Position numbers and translations under genes: made by a program. Of a stretch of DNA of 54,799 nucleotides, positions 1-7,949 are shown piece after piece; within the stretch, counting starts at the first letter, position 1; each line of letters opens with the position of its first letter. The stretch comes from an uncultured Clostridia bacterium (GTDB lineage: Bacteria > Bacillota > Clostridia > Christensenellales > Borkfalkiaceae): the NCBI GenBank assembly GCA_947598205.1, contig CANQFB010000010.1, positions 1 to 54,799 of the forward strand, given 5' to 3'. The notes below the pieces were generated by a model. The model worked only from the letters and a program-made list of their open reading frames with translations. It was not told the origin of the DNA and ran no database searches.

Positions 1-94
1 CTCCCCAATTACTCCCCAATCGCAAAAAATTGAAGGAGAAAAATATAAAAATATGCACGGTTTTGGCGTTTTATACGTCAGAATCGTGCATAAA

Positions 95-169
95 TGGCTG
101 GGGTAGCTGGATTCGAACCAACGAATGACGGAGTCAGAGTCCGTTGCCTTACCGCTTGGCGACACCCCA
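95..169 (-). tRNA. tRNA-Gln (anticodon CUG), CCA encoded
   Basis: The minus strand folds as a complete tRNA. A 7-bp acceptor stem starts TGGGGTG and closes with TACCCCA. The anticodon arm has stem ACGGA/TCCGT and loop CTCTGAC, which puts CTG at positions 34-36. The T arm contains GGTTCGAATCC. The discriminator is G and a CCA end is encoded at 95-97. The length is 75 nt. It should decode CAG. No other tRNA lies nearby in the window. Confidence 0.95.
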
Positions 170-749
170 ATGTCTCTATCATTTTATCAAACCTCGTCCG
201 ATTTATCAAGCATTTTTCAAACCTTTTTCAAAATTTCTGCCAAAGTTTTTCCCGCCCTTTTGAAACCTTTCCTATAGGGGAGATTTCATGGAATAAGTTC
301 CGTTCGCCCGCCTTGCGGCCTCGGGATGATGTGAAGAATAGACCGCTCCGTGGGAGGGGGAGTAAAGGGGCGGGGCGGCATCTCTAAAATCGTCATGCTG
401 AACTTGCTGAAGCATCACCGCATTATAATAAGGTGATTCCTCAACTACGTTCGGAATGACGTAATCAGAATGGCTTGAACGTTCGGAATGACGGAATCAG
501 AATGGCTTGGGCCTCGGAATGACGCGAGTTAGAATGCGCGCGGGGCGGTCGGGTACTTTCCATAAAAGGGACAGCGAGAAATAAGGTGATGTTTCGACGA
601 GCTCAACATGACGAATTAGAGCGCTCCCCCACCCGTCGCCAAGGCGACACCCTCCCCCTCAAGGAGGGGGAGGGCTTGGACTTCGCACGCGGGATTCTCT
701 CGGCCCTTACAGGGCCTCGAAATGACGCGAGTTGGAATGGCTTGGGTCT
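170..749. repeat. Intergenic region with R1 and R2 repeat debris
   Basis: No gene is seen here. A near-complete R1 palindrome (CGTCATGCTGAAC ... GGAATGACG) lies at about 391-461. Partial R1 arms ending in GGAATGACG follow near 478-526, and another arm (GGTGATGTTTCGAC ... CATGACG) lies at 582-612. An R2 palindrome (ACCCGTCGCCAAGGCGAC, then CCCTC...GAGGG) lies near 624-690. Positions 170-390 are low in recognisable signal. The short open frames here are not supported by ribosome binding sites. Confidence 0.6.
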
Positions 750-1943
750 TTAGCCGAGGCGGGATTTGAAATCGGAGTAACCGAAGCGGGTCAGGCGGGT
801 GAGCGCGCCGCCCTTTTCACGCTTCCATATGTCGGGCAGGGGCATGCCGTTGAAGGTGTTGGTCTTGCACGTCGTGTAAATCGCCATGTCACCGAAGATG
901 AGCAGATCGCCGGCCTTCAAAGCATCCGCAAACCGATAGTCGCCGATGACGTCGCCCGCGAGGCAGGTGGGGCCCGCCAGACGGTAGCGGAACTTTCCTT
1001 CACCGTCCGCCCCGAAGAGCGGGGGCGTGTAGGGCATTTCGATGACGTCGGGCATGTGGCAGGCGGCGCTCGCATCGAGAATTGCGATCCTGTCCTCGCC
1101 GTTTTGCACGATGTCGAGGACGCGGGTGAGGAGCAGTCCCGCGTTGAGGGCGACGGCCTCGCCCGGTTCGAGATAGACCTCGAGGCCGTATTTTTCGCGT
1201 GTCCTCTTCACGGTATTTATGAGGCGGGGAAGGTCGTAACCATCCCTTGTAATATGGTGTCCGCCCCCCATATTGAGCCACTTCATGCGGGGTAGAATAT
1301 CCGAAAATTTGCCCTCGACCGCGGACATGGTACTATCCAATGCGTCCGAATCCTGTTCGCAGAGGGTGTGGAAATGCAGCCCGTCGAGCAGGGATATAAG
1401 TTCCTCCGTCATCTCCCTATCAAAGACGGCGCGCGTCGTGCCGAGGCGGGAGAGGGGCGCGCAGGGATCGTAGATCGCATGGCCTTCCTGCGTGGAATAC
1501 TCGGGATTGATGCGGAGGCCCACCTCTTTTCCGGCTTCTTTCGCCCTTTTTCCAAACTTTTTGAGTTGGGCGGGGGAATTGAAGACGATATGGTCGGCAT
1601 AATTTAACAGCTCTTCAAACTCCTCTTCGCGGTAGGCGCAGGAGAAGACGTGCACCTCGCTCTCCGGCATCTCCTCGCGGCCGAGGCGGGCTTCAAAGAG
1701 ACCGCTCGCCTCCGTTCCCGCGAGATAATTTTTAAGAAGGGGATAGAAGGCGAAGTTGGAAAAAGCCTTCTGCGCGAGCAAGATTTTGCACCCTGCTTCG
1801 CGTGCGACGGATGCCAAAATTTCTCCGTTTTTTATGAGACTTTTTTCGTCGATGACAAAAGACGGGGTGGGCATGTCCGAAAAGAGGACGTTCGGATCGC
1901 ATCCTCCGAGCATCGAAAAGGGCGAGCGGAGATCGGGCTTCAT
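750..1943 (-). CDS. nspC: Carboxynorspermidine/carboxyspermidine decarboxylase
   Basis: A PLP-dependent fold-III decarboxylase of 397 aa. The family removes the carboxyl group from carboxynorspermidine or carboxyspermidine, the last step of the aspartate-semialdehyde route to triamines in the cytosol. The PLP lysine is probably K59 in LLAQKAFSNF. Family landmarks are HFHTLCEQD, LNMGGGHHIT, EPGEAVALNAG and GPTCLAGD. I place the start at the ATG that overlaps the previous stop as TGATG; a GTG three bases earlier is possible. It is the last gene of a five-gene polyamine operon and is translationally coupled to the dehydrogenase gene. Whether the substrate is the carboxy form of spermidine, norspermidine or aminopropylagmatine cannot be read from sequence. 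Confidence 0.93.
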   Translation of the reverse strand: MKPDLRSPFSMLGGCDPNVLFSDMPTPSFVIDEKSLIKNGEILASVAREAGCKILLAQKAFSNFAFYPLLKNYLAGTEASGLFEARLGREEMPESEVHVFSCAYREEEFEELLNYADHIVFNSPAQLKKFGKRAKEAGKEVGLRINPEYSTQEGHAIYDPCAPLSRLGTTRAVFDREMTEELISLLDGLHFHTLCEQDSDALDSTMSAVEGKFSDILPRMKWLNMGGGHHITRDGYDLPRLINTVKRTREKYGLEVYLEPGEAVALNAGLLLTRVLDIVQNGEDRIAILDASAACHMPDVIEMPYTPPLFGADGEGKFRYRLAGPTCLAGDVIGDYRFADALKAGDLLIFGDMAIYTTCKTNTFNGMPLPDIWKREKGGALTRLTRFGYSDFKSRLG

Positions 1944-3202
1944 CACTTCACCAAGACGGGATCATAGCTCTCCTTTTTGGGGAGGCCGTATTTTTCGAGC
2001 GCATCGAGGAAGGGATCGGGGTCGAACTCTTCCACGGTATGGACGCCCTTTTGCGTCCATTTGCCCGTGAGGAGCATGAGCGCGCCGCACATGGCGGGGA
2101 CGCCCGTCGTATAGCTGATCGCCTGGCTTTTGACCTCGCGGTAGCATTCCTGATGGTCGCAGATATTGTAGATATAATATGTCTTATCCTTCCCGTCCTT
2201 TTTGCCCGTGAAAATACAGCCGATGTTGGTCTTCCCGTGCGTGCGCGGGCCGAGGCTCGCGGGATCGGGCAGAAGGGCCTTCAAAAATTTGATGGGAACG
2301 ATCTCCTTCCCCTCGAATAAGATGGGAGCGGTGGAGAGCATGCCGACGTTTTCGAGGCACTTCATGTGGGTAAGATAGCTTTGCCCGAAGGTCATGAAGA
2401 AGCGGATGCGCCTTGCCTCGGGGATATTTTCGGCGAGCGATTCGATCTCCTCGTGGTGGAGAAGGTACATATCCTTCATGCCGACGCCGTCGAAGTCGTA
2501 TTCGCGCTTCACACTCATCGCGGGGATCTCCACCCAATGCCCGTCCTCAAAATAGCTCCCCGGGGCGGAGACTTCGCGGAGGTTCACCTCGGGGTTGAAG
2601 TTGGTGGCGAAGGGATAGCCGTGGTCGCCGCCGTTGCAGTCGAGGATGTCGATGGTGTCGATCGTATCGAATTCGTGCTTTTTCGCATAGGCGCAATAGG
2701 CCTGCGTGACGCCGGGATCGAACCCGCAACCGAGGAGGGCGGTAAGGCCCGCCTTTTCAAATCTTTCGCGGTAGGCCCATTGCCAGCTGTAGTCGAAATA
2801 GGCCGAAAAGCCCTTCTCCCTGCACCGCTTTTCGTAGATCTTCCGCCATGCGGGATCGTCGGTATCCTCGGGCTCGTAGTTGGCAGTATCCATGTAGTTG
2901 ACGCCCGAGGCGAGGCAGGCCTCCATGATCGTGAGGTCCTGATAGGGCAGGGCGATGTTCATCACGAGGTCGGGTTTGTACGACTTGATGAGGGCGACGA
3001 GCTCCCCGACGCTGTCCGCATCCACCTTCGCCGTCGTGATCTTCGTCGAAGTCGTGGGGGCGAGTTCTGCGGCGAGGGCGTCGCATTTGGCCTTCGTCCT
3101 GCTCGCGATGCAGATCTCCGAGAAGACCTCGGGAAGGGTGCAACATTTTCTGATGGCGACGGAAGCGACCCCGCCGCAACCGATGATAAGAACTCTGCTC
3201 AT
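1943..3202 (-). CDS. Carboxynorspermidine/carboxyspermidine dehydrogenase (saccharopine dehydrogenase family)
   Basis: A 419-aa member of the saccharopine dehydrogenase-like family. It opens with a Rossmann nucleotide-binding motif, MSRVLIIGCGGVAS. The family condenses aspartate beta-semialdehyde with a diamine and reduces the imine with NADPH, giving the substrate of the neighbouring decarboxylase. The start is the ATG preceded by GAGGAGATATT; codons further upstream in frame lack a ribosome binding site and overlap the agmatinase gene. It lies 13 bp after that gene and shares one base with nspC. Pairing with an NspC-type decarboxylase strongly supports a polyamine role over lysine metabolism. 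Confidence 0.92.
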   Translation of the reverse strand: MSRVLIIGCGGVASVAIRKCCTLPEVFSEICIASRTKAKCDALAAELAPTTSTKITTAKVDADSVGELVALIKSYKPDLVMNIALPYQDLTIMEACLASGVNYMDTANYEPEDTDDPAWRKIYEKRCREKGFSAYFDYSWQWAYRERFEKAGLTALLGCGFDPGVTQAYCAYAKKHEFDTIDTIDILDCNGGDHGYPFATNFNPEVNLREVSAPGSYFEDGHWVEIPAMSVKREYDFDGVGMKDMYLLHHEEIESLAENIPEARRIRFFMTFGQSYLTHMKCLENVGMLSTAPILFEGKEIVPIKFLKALLPDPASLGPRTHGKTNIGCIFTGKKDGKDKTYYIYNICDHQECYREVKSQAISYTTGVPAMCGALMLLTGKWTQKGVHTVEEFDPDPFLDALEKYGLPKKESYDPVLVK

Positions 3203-3215
3203 AATATCTCCTCTT

Positions 3216-4067
3216 TCAGAGCGCGAGGATGAGCTCGCGCAGTGTTTTACAAGCCGCCGCCGTCGAGACGCCGCTCGCATCGAGCGCGGGGGCAAGTTCG
3301 TTGAGATCTGCCCCGACGAGGCGGGTATTTTTGCACACGGTAAAGATGGCGGAAAGGAGCTCCGAAAAGCTCACGCCGCCCGCCTCGGGGGTACCCGTGC
3401 CCGAGAACAGGGCGGGGTCGAGGCAGTCGAGGTCGATGGTGAGATAGACGGGCGCGTTATCCCTTTGAAGAGCTTTTGTAAGCGCTTCGAGGCCGTCGAA
3501 GCCGAAGGGGCAAAGGTCGGTATGCGCCCTTGCGAATTCAAATTCCGCTCTATCCCCGCTTCGGATGCAGAACTGATGGATCTTGCCGTCGCCCGTAAGA
3601 TCGTGACAGCGGCGCATCACGCAGGCGTGGGAGAGCTTCGCCCCGAGATAGTCGTCTCTCAGGTCGCAATGCGCGTCGAACTGGATGACGTGCACCTCGG
3701 GATACTTTTTGAAGACGGCGCGGAACGCGCCGAGCGTGACGAGGTGTTCCCCGCCGAGAAGAAGGGGGAATTTCCCGCTGCTTAAAATTTCCTCCGTCCG
3801 CGCTTCGATAGCGGAAAGGGCCAAAGCGGCGTCGCCGATGCAGAGCTCCAAGTCCCCGCTGTCGAAGACCTTCTTCTCCGAAAGATCTTTATTTTGATAG
3901 GGGCTGAAGGTCTCCAGCCCGAAGCTCTCATGGCGCATGGCGGAAGGGCCGAAGCGCGCCCCCGGGCGGAAGCTCGTCGTCGAATCGAAGGGGGCGCCGA
4001 AGAGGACGATGTCCGCCTCTTCAAAGGCGGCGTCGCACCCGAGAAAGTTTTCAATGTTGGGCTTCAT
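3216..4067 (-). CDS. speB: Agmatinase-family ureohydrolase
   Basis: A 283-aa manganese ureohydrolase of the arginase/agmatinase family. All metal-ligand motifs are present: GGEH (105-108), DAHCD (131-135) and DLDCLDP (212-218). It normally hydrolyses agmatine to putrescine and urea. In variant pathways members of this family act on N1-aminopropylagmatine to release spermidine, and either is possible here. The start is the ATG in TGATG, sharing one base with the speE stop, behind AGGAGGTGGAG. A GTG directly before it is the only alternative. Its place between arginine decarboxylase and the triamine enzymes supports agmatine metabolism rather than arginine catabolism. Confidence 0.92.
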   Translation of the reverse strand: MKPNIENFLGCDAAFEEADIVLFGAPFDSTTSFRPGARFGPSAMRHESFGLETFSPYQNKDLSEKKVFDSGDLELCIGDAALALSAIEARTEEILSSGKFPLLLGGEHLVTLGAFRAVFKKYPEVHVIQFDAHCDLRDDYLGAKLSHACVMRRCHDLTGDGKIHQFCIRSGDRAEFEFARAHTDLCPFGFDGLEALTKALQRDNAPVYLTIDLDCLDPALFSGTGTPEAGGVSFSELLSAIFTVCKNTRLVGADLNELAPALDASGVSTAAACKTLRELILAL

Positions 4068-4918
4068 CACTCCACCTCCTCGAGCATCTTTTCAAGATAT
4101 GCGGGAAGGTAGAAGGAGCCGATATGCAGTTTGGTCGTGTAATATTTGGTCTCGAGGCCGAGTTTTTTCCACCGCACGGGGTCGAAGTCCTCGATGGGGT
4201 GGTAGCGCTTGCTCGCAAAGCCGAAAAGCCAATATCCCGCCGCATAGGTGGGGATGTGGGCCTGATAGACGCGGCTTATCGGGAAGGTGTTCACGATGTG
4301 CTTATGGCTGCGTTTCATCGCGTCGGCGTCGTGTTTATAGAAGGGGCTTCCCTGCTGGTTGACCATGATCCCGTCTTCGTGCAGGGCGTTATAACAGATC
4401 CCGTAGAATTCGCGGGAGAAGTATCCCTCGGAGGGACCGAACGGGTCGTTGGAGTCCACGATGATGAGGTCGTATTGGTCGGTACAACGGCGGATAAAGC
4501 GCAGGGCGTTATCGAAGAAGATGTGCACGCGGGGATCGTCGAGACGGGAGGCGTTCTCGGGAAGATAGATGCGGCAGGCGTTGACGACCTGCGGGTCCAT
4601 CTCCACGAGATCGATGCGGCGGATGCAATCGTAGCGGGTGAGTTCCTTCAATACGCCGCCGTCGCCCGCGCCGATGACGAGCACGTCGCGGATATGGGGA
4701 TGCACGGACATGGGTACGTGCGTGATCATCTCATCGTAGATAAATTCATCCCGTTCGGTGAGCATGACGTTGCCGTTCAGGGCGAGCACGCGGCCGAATT
4801 CGGGGGTATCGAAGATGTCGATCTGCTGGAAGTCGCTCCTCTCGGAGAAGAGATGGCGGTCCACCCTGATCGAGTGTTTCACGTCGGGTGCGTGAAATTC
4901 GCTGAACCATAGCTCCAT
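4067..4918 (-). CDS. speE: Spermidine synthase-family aminopropyltransferase
   Basis: A 283-aa protein with the aminopropyltransferase fold. The decarboxylated-AdoMet site is marked by GAGDGGVLKEL (83-93) and the catalytic aspartate by VDSNDPFGPSEG (D155). The family transfers an aminopropyl group from decarboxylated S-adenosylmethionine to putrescine or related amines. The start ATG follows AAAGGAGGAAGGCC. It lies 12 bp after speA and overlaps speB. No AdoMet decarboxylase (speD) gene is present in the window, so the donor must come from elsewhere or the enzyme does something else. The operon carries both this route and the carboxyspermidine-type route. Confidence 0.92.
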   Translation of the reverse strand: MELWFSEFHAPDVKHSIRVDRHLFSERSDFQQIDIFDTPEFGRVLALNGNVMLTERDEFIYDEMITHVPMSVHPHIRDVLVIGAGDGGVLKELTRYDCIRRIDLVEMDPQVVNACRIYLPENASRLDDPRVHIFFDNALRFIRRCTDQYDLIIVDSNDPFGPSEGYFSREFYGICYNALHEDGIMVNQQGSPFYKHDADAMKRSHKHIVNTFPISRVYQAHIPTYAAGYWLFGFASKRYHPIEDFDPVRWKKLGLETKYYTTKLHIGSFYLPAYLEKMLEEVE

Positions 4919-4930
4919 GGCCTTCCTCCT

Positions 4931-6391
4931 TTATGCGAGAACGTTGATGTTGCGCACGCTCAGATCTTCCGAGCCCGTGAGCGAGCACCCCTTGACGCGC
5001 GCATATTCGATATAGTCGAGAATGTCCTTCGTGATGCGCTCGCCGGGCGCGAGGATGGGGATCCCCGGGGGATAGCACATGACGAATTCGCACGAGATAC
5101 AGCCGATGCTCTTCTCGAGGGGGACGCTCTTCTTGTTTGCATAGAAGGCCTCCTGCGGGCTCATGACGACGACGGGGTCGATATATTCCTGGCTCAACAG
5201 GCCCTTGCTGTCCTTCTGGTAGCGGCGGCGGATCTCGGCGAGGGCGCTCACGAGACGTTCGAGCTCCTGCGGACGGTCGCCCATCGAAAGATATGCGAGG
5301 ATATTGCCGATGTCGCCGAATTCTATCTGGATGCCGTATTCGTCGCGCAAAATATCGTAGACCTCGATGCCCGCGAGGCCGATGTCGCGGGTGTGCACCG
5401 AGAGTTTCGTAGGGTCGAAATCGAAGATGGAATTGCCGTTTTTGAGTTCCTTCCCGAAGGCGTAATACCCGCCGATGGCGTTGATCTCCTCGCGCGCATA
5501 GTTGGCCATGGCGACGACGCGGGCGAACACCTGCTTGCCGCGGAGGGCGAGATTCCTTCGCGAAATATCGAGGCTCGACATGAGGAGATAGCTCCCCGAA
5601 GTCGTCTGCGTGAGGTTGATGATCTGGCGCACATAGCCCGCGTTGACGTTGGGACCCGTGAGAAGGAGGCTGGATTGCGTGAGGCTCCCGCCGCTCTTAT
5701 GCATGGAGACGGCGGCCATGTCTGCACCCGCGGCCATCGCGGAGACGGGCATGTTCTCCCCGAAATAGAAGTGGGTGCCGTGCGCCTCGTCGGCAAGGCA
5801 ATACATGCCCGCCGCATGCGCCATCTGCACGATGGCGGAAAGATCGCTGCACACGCCGTAGTAGGTGGGGTTATTGACGAGGACGGCGACGGCGTCGGGA
5901 TGGGCTTTGATGGCCGCCTCGACGCTCTCGCGCCGCATGCCGAGGGAGATGCCGAGGCCGCTCTCCACTTCGGGGTTGACGTAGATGGGCACCGCGCCGC
6001 AGAGGACGAGGGCGTTGATGACGCTCTTATGCACGTTGCGGGGCATGATGATCTTATCCCCGCGCTTGCAGACGGTGAGCACCATCGTCTGGACGGAACT
6101 CGTCGTCCCGCCCACCATGAGGAAGGCATGCGCCGCGCCGAAGGCCTCGGCCGCGAGCTCTTCCGCCTCGCCGATGACCGAGACGGGATGGCAGAGATTA
6201 TCGAGGGGCTTCATGCTGTTCACGTCGATGGAGACGCACTTCTCGCCGAGGAAGGCGGTAAGTTCGGGATTGCCCTTCCCGTGCTTGTGGCCGGGCACGT
6301 CGAAGGGGACGACGCGCATCTCGCGGAAAGTGTTGAGCGCCTCATAGATGGGGGCCCTCGTCTGATCTCTTGTTTTCTTTTGTTCGCCCAC
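4931..6391 (-). CDS. speA: Arginine (Orn/Lys/Arg family) decarboxylase
   Basis: A fold-type I PLP decarboxylase of 486 aa. The PLP lysine is K232 in SMHKSGGSLTQ, and DEAH (201-204) carries the PLP-nitrogen aspartate. The short length matches the Bacillus SpeA/YaaO-type enzymes that lack the long wing domain. With an agmatinase-family gene downstream, arginine to agmatine is the best assignment, though family members also use lysine or ornithine. I choose the GTG start at 6391 because GGAGGG lies 6 nt upstream; an in-frame ATG at 6430 lies inside the leader before the terminator hairpin. It is the first gene of the polyamine operon. Confidence 0.92.
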   Translation of the reverse strand: MGEQKKTRDQTRAPIYEALNTFREMRVVPFDVPGHKHGKGNPELTAFLGEKCVSIDVNSMKPLDNLCHPVSVIGEAEELAAEAFGAAHAFLMVGGTTSSVQTMVLTVCKRGDKIIMPRNVHKSVINALVLCGAVPIYVNPEVESGLGISLGMRRESVEAAIKAHPDAVAVLVNNPTYYGVCSDLSAIVQMAHAAGMYCLADEAHGTHFYFGENMPVSAMAAGADMAAVSMHKSGGSLTQSSLLLTGPNVNAGYVRQIINLTQTTSGSYLLMSSLDISRRNLALRGKQVFARVVAMANYAREEINAIGGYYAFGKELKNGNSIFDFDPTKLSVHTRDIGLAGIEVYDILRDEYGIQIEFGDIGNILAYLSMGDRPQELERLVSALAEIRRRYQKDSKGLLSQEYIDPVVVMSPQEAFYANKKSVPLEKSIGCISCEFVMCYPPGIPILAPGERITKDILDYIEYARVKGCSLTGSEDLSVRNINVLA

Positions 6392-6406
6392 GGCATTCCC
6401 TCCGAT

Positions 6407-6729
6407 AAAAAACAAGCTGTGCCCGCGCACAGCTTGGTATCCGATAGAGCATGGGAAACGGGTATCGCCCGCTTTGCATACGGATAGGGGTTTTTTAGAG
6501 TCGAAAGCAACAATACTTTTACACTCTTATTGACCGTTTCACAAGTCTGCACACAGGATGCGCATTCGGTTATAAAGTAACCAACTTATAAAATTCGAGC
6601 TTTTAACTCGATCAATAAGGCGAAAGATCCGCCGATCGGCAGTGGACCCGGCTGTCCGTATGGCCTTTCCTCCCCGAAGGGAGTGGTCCGAAGTACTCGC
6701 TCGGAAAGACTCTAAACGATTCTATCCGT
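6407..6729 (-). ncRNA. Structured leader RNA of the polyamine operon, candidate riboswitch or attenuator
   Basis: From the predicted transcription start near 6729 the RNA can form a long closing helix. ACGGATAG (6729-6722) pairs with CTATCCGT (6487-6480), and TTTAGAGTC (6716-6708) pairs with GACTCTAAA (6502-6494). About 200 nt inside form a multibranch core with hairpins such as CTCCC-TTCG-GGGAG, GGTTA-CTTTA-TAACC and TGCGCA-TCCTG-TGTGCA. Downstream is a perfect intrinsic terminator: AAGCTGTGC-GCGG-GCACAGCTT (6435-6414), then six U. It ends 3 nt before the speA ribosome binding site. The 3' closing strand TATCCG could instead pair with CGGATA (6443-6438) next to the terminator. I do not recognise the family; T-box, lysine, SAM and cobalamin signatures are absent. 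It could also be an independent small RNA. Confidence 0.7.
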
Positions 6730-6734
6730 CTATT

Positions 6735-6763
6735 ATCTTAAAACAATTCGCACGCCTTGTCAA
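6735..6763 (-). promoter_or_regulatory. Sigma-A promoter of the polyamine leader/operon
   Basis: On the minus strand a -35 TTGACA (6763-6758), a 17-bp spacer and a -10 TAAGAT (6740-6735) precede the structured leader. The predicted start is near 6729, at the first base of the closing helix. Confidence 0.75.
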
Positions 6764-6805
6764 TCGTTTTTAAGATTTATTTTGAAAAGGAGGAACAACT
6801 CTTGT

Positions 6806-6854
6806 CTGCCCCTTGAGGGGCGGGTGTCACGCCATAGGCGTGACGGAAGGGGTG
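6806..6854. repeat. R2 palindromic repeat
   Basis: Contains CCCCTTGAGGGG followed by GTGTCACGCC-ATA-GGCGTGAC and GGAAGGGGTG. Similar elements occur near 624, 7745, 20865, 21080, 29812, 32320 and 54000, always between genes. Confidence 0.7.
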
Positions 6855-6919
6855 TATGCAATCAAAGCCCTCTCCGTCTCGGCCGCGCTTCGACAAGGCG
6901 GCGGCATGGAAAAAGCCGC

Positions 6920-6948
6920 TTGACAGGCGCGTATCTTTATGATAGAAT
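6920..6948 (+). promoter_or_regulatory. Sigma-A promoter of upp
   Basis: TTGACA (6920-6925), a 17-bp spacer and TAGAAT (6943-6948), giving a leader of about 100 nt before upp. No obvious structured attenuator is seen in that leader. Confidence 0.75.
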
Positions 6949-7052
6949 ATCAAAAGATAAACCTTTTCGGGGCAAAATGAAGGTCTTTCTTCAGACATGG
7001 GTGCCTCGGAAGACGCCGAAGCGGACCAATTCAAGAATAAAAGGAGGGGAAC

Positions 7053-7691
7053 ATGAACCGCTATCCCAATATTTTCATCTTCGATCACCCGCTCATCAAA
7101 CATAAAGTCTCCATTCTCCGCGATAAAAATACGGGCATGAAGGAGTTCCGCGAACTCATCGAGGAGATCACCACCATGATGACCTACGAGAGCATGCGCG
7201 ACGTGGAGCTGATGCCCGTCGAAGTGGAGACCCCCCTCGAAAAGACGGTGCAATGGCGAATTCCCGAGGAGAGCATCGCCATCGTGCCCATTTTGCGGGC
7301 GGGGCTGGGGATGGTGAACGGCGTGCACAGGGTGTTTCCGACGGCGCGCGTGGGCCATATCGGCATGTATCGCGACGAGAAGACCCTTCAACCCTGCGAA
7401 TACTACCTGAAACTTCCCGACGGGATCGAGGATAAGACCGTCTTCTTGGTAGACCCCATGCTCGCGACGGGGGGCTCTGCCTGCGACGCGCTCACCGCCC
7501 TCAAAAAGCGCGGGGCAAAACATATCAAATTCATGGCGATCATCGCCGCGCCCGAGGGGATCGAGGCCGTCGCCAAGGCGCACCCCGACGTCCCCGTCTA
7601 CGTCTCCACCCTCGACCGCGAGCTCAATGCGCAGGGCTATATCCTTCCGGGGTTGGGAGATGCGGGAGACAGACTCTTCGGTACAAAATAA
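7053..7691 (+). CDS. upp: Uracil phosphoribosyltransferase
   Basis: A 212-aa enzyme of the expected family length. It salvages uracil with PRPP to UMP in the cytosol. The PRPP-binding loop is [10 protein letters not shown] (about 133-142), and [10 protein letters not shown] (78-87) is the family-typical segment. The C-terminal [14 protein letters not shown] also matches the family. The ATG follows AAAAGGAGGGGAAC. It is a single-gene unit with its own promoter and terminator, divergent from the polyamine operon. Confidence 0.96.
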   Translation: MNRYPNIFIFDHPLIKHKVSILRDKNTGMKEFRELIEEITTMMTYESMRDVELMPVEVETPLEKTVQWRIPEESIAIVPILRAGLGMVNGVHRVFPTARVGHIGMYRDEKTLQPCEYYLKLPDGIEDKTVFLVDPMLATGGSACDALTALKKRGAKHIKFMAIIAAPEGIEAVAKAHPDVPVYVSTLDRELNAQGYILPGLGDAGDRLFGTK

Positions 7692-7710
7692 AAATACTTT
7701 GAAACATGAA

Positions 7711-7740
7711 AAAGAGACGGGCGTGTGGCCCGTCTCTTTT
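7711..7740 (+). terminator. Intrinsic terminator after upp
   Basis: Stem GAGACGGGC/GCCCGTCTC with a short GTGTG loop followed by TTTT. The A-rich left flank means it may also work in the minus direction. Confidence 0.8.
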
Positions 7741-7744
7741 CATA

Positions 7745-7949
7745 GCGTGCCTTCCCCCATCCATGGGGGAAGGTGTCGCCTCCGGCGACAGATGAGGGAA
7801 TAAAGCTGCCCCCTTTGAAGGGGGCGGCTCCGCCGTTAGGCGGTGGTGGGGGTTGAATAGGGGAAGCCCCCACTCGGCTCACTTCGTTCGCCACCCCCTC
7901 AGTCTCGGCTTTGCCTCAACAGCTCCCCCTCAAGGGGGCGCCAAGGGTC
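7745..7949. repeat. R2-type palindromic repeats downstream of the serpin gene
   Basis: Several back-to-back palindromes: CTTCCCCCATCCATGGGGGAAG, CGCCTCCGGCG, CCCCCTTTGAAGGGGG, GGCTCCGCCGTTAGGCGG and a CCCCCTCAAGGGGG unit reaching the serpin stop codon. No gene is supported here. Confidence 0.65.

Noticed and set aside
94..387. A 97-codon open frame at the left edge
   Set aside because: It reads through the antisense strand of tRNA-Gln and has no ribosome binding site.
6407..6729. T-box leader for the polyamine operon
   Set aside because: The conserved T-box sequence (AGGGTGGNACCGCG) and a specifier-loop stem I layout are not found.
6407..6729. RNase P or tmRNA gene
   Set aside because: A GAGGAAAG stretch recalls RNase P, but the ACAGAA and GGTAAACCC segments are missing and the RNA is too short. 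tmRNA ends and tag frame are absent.
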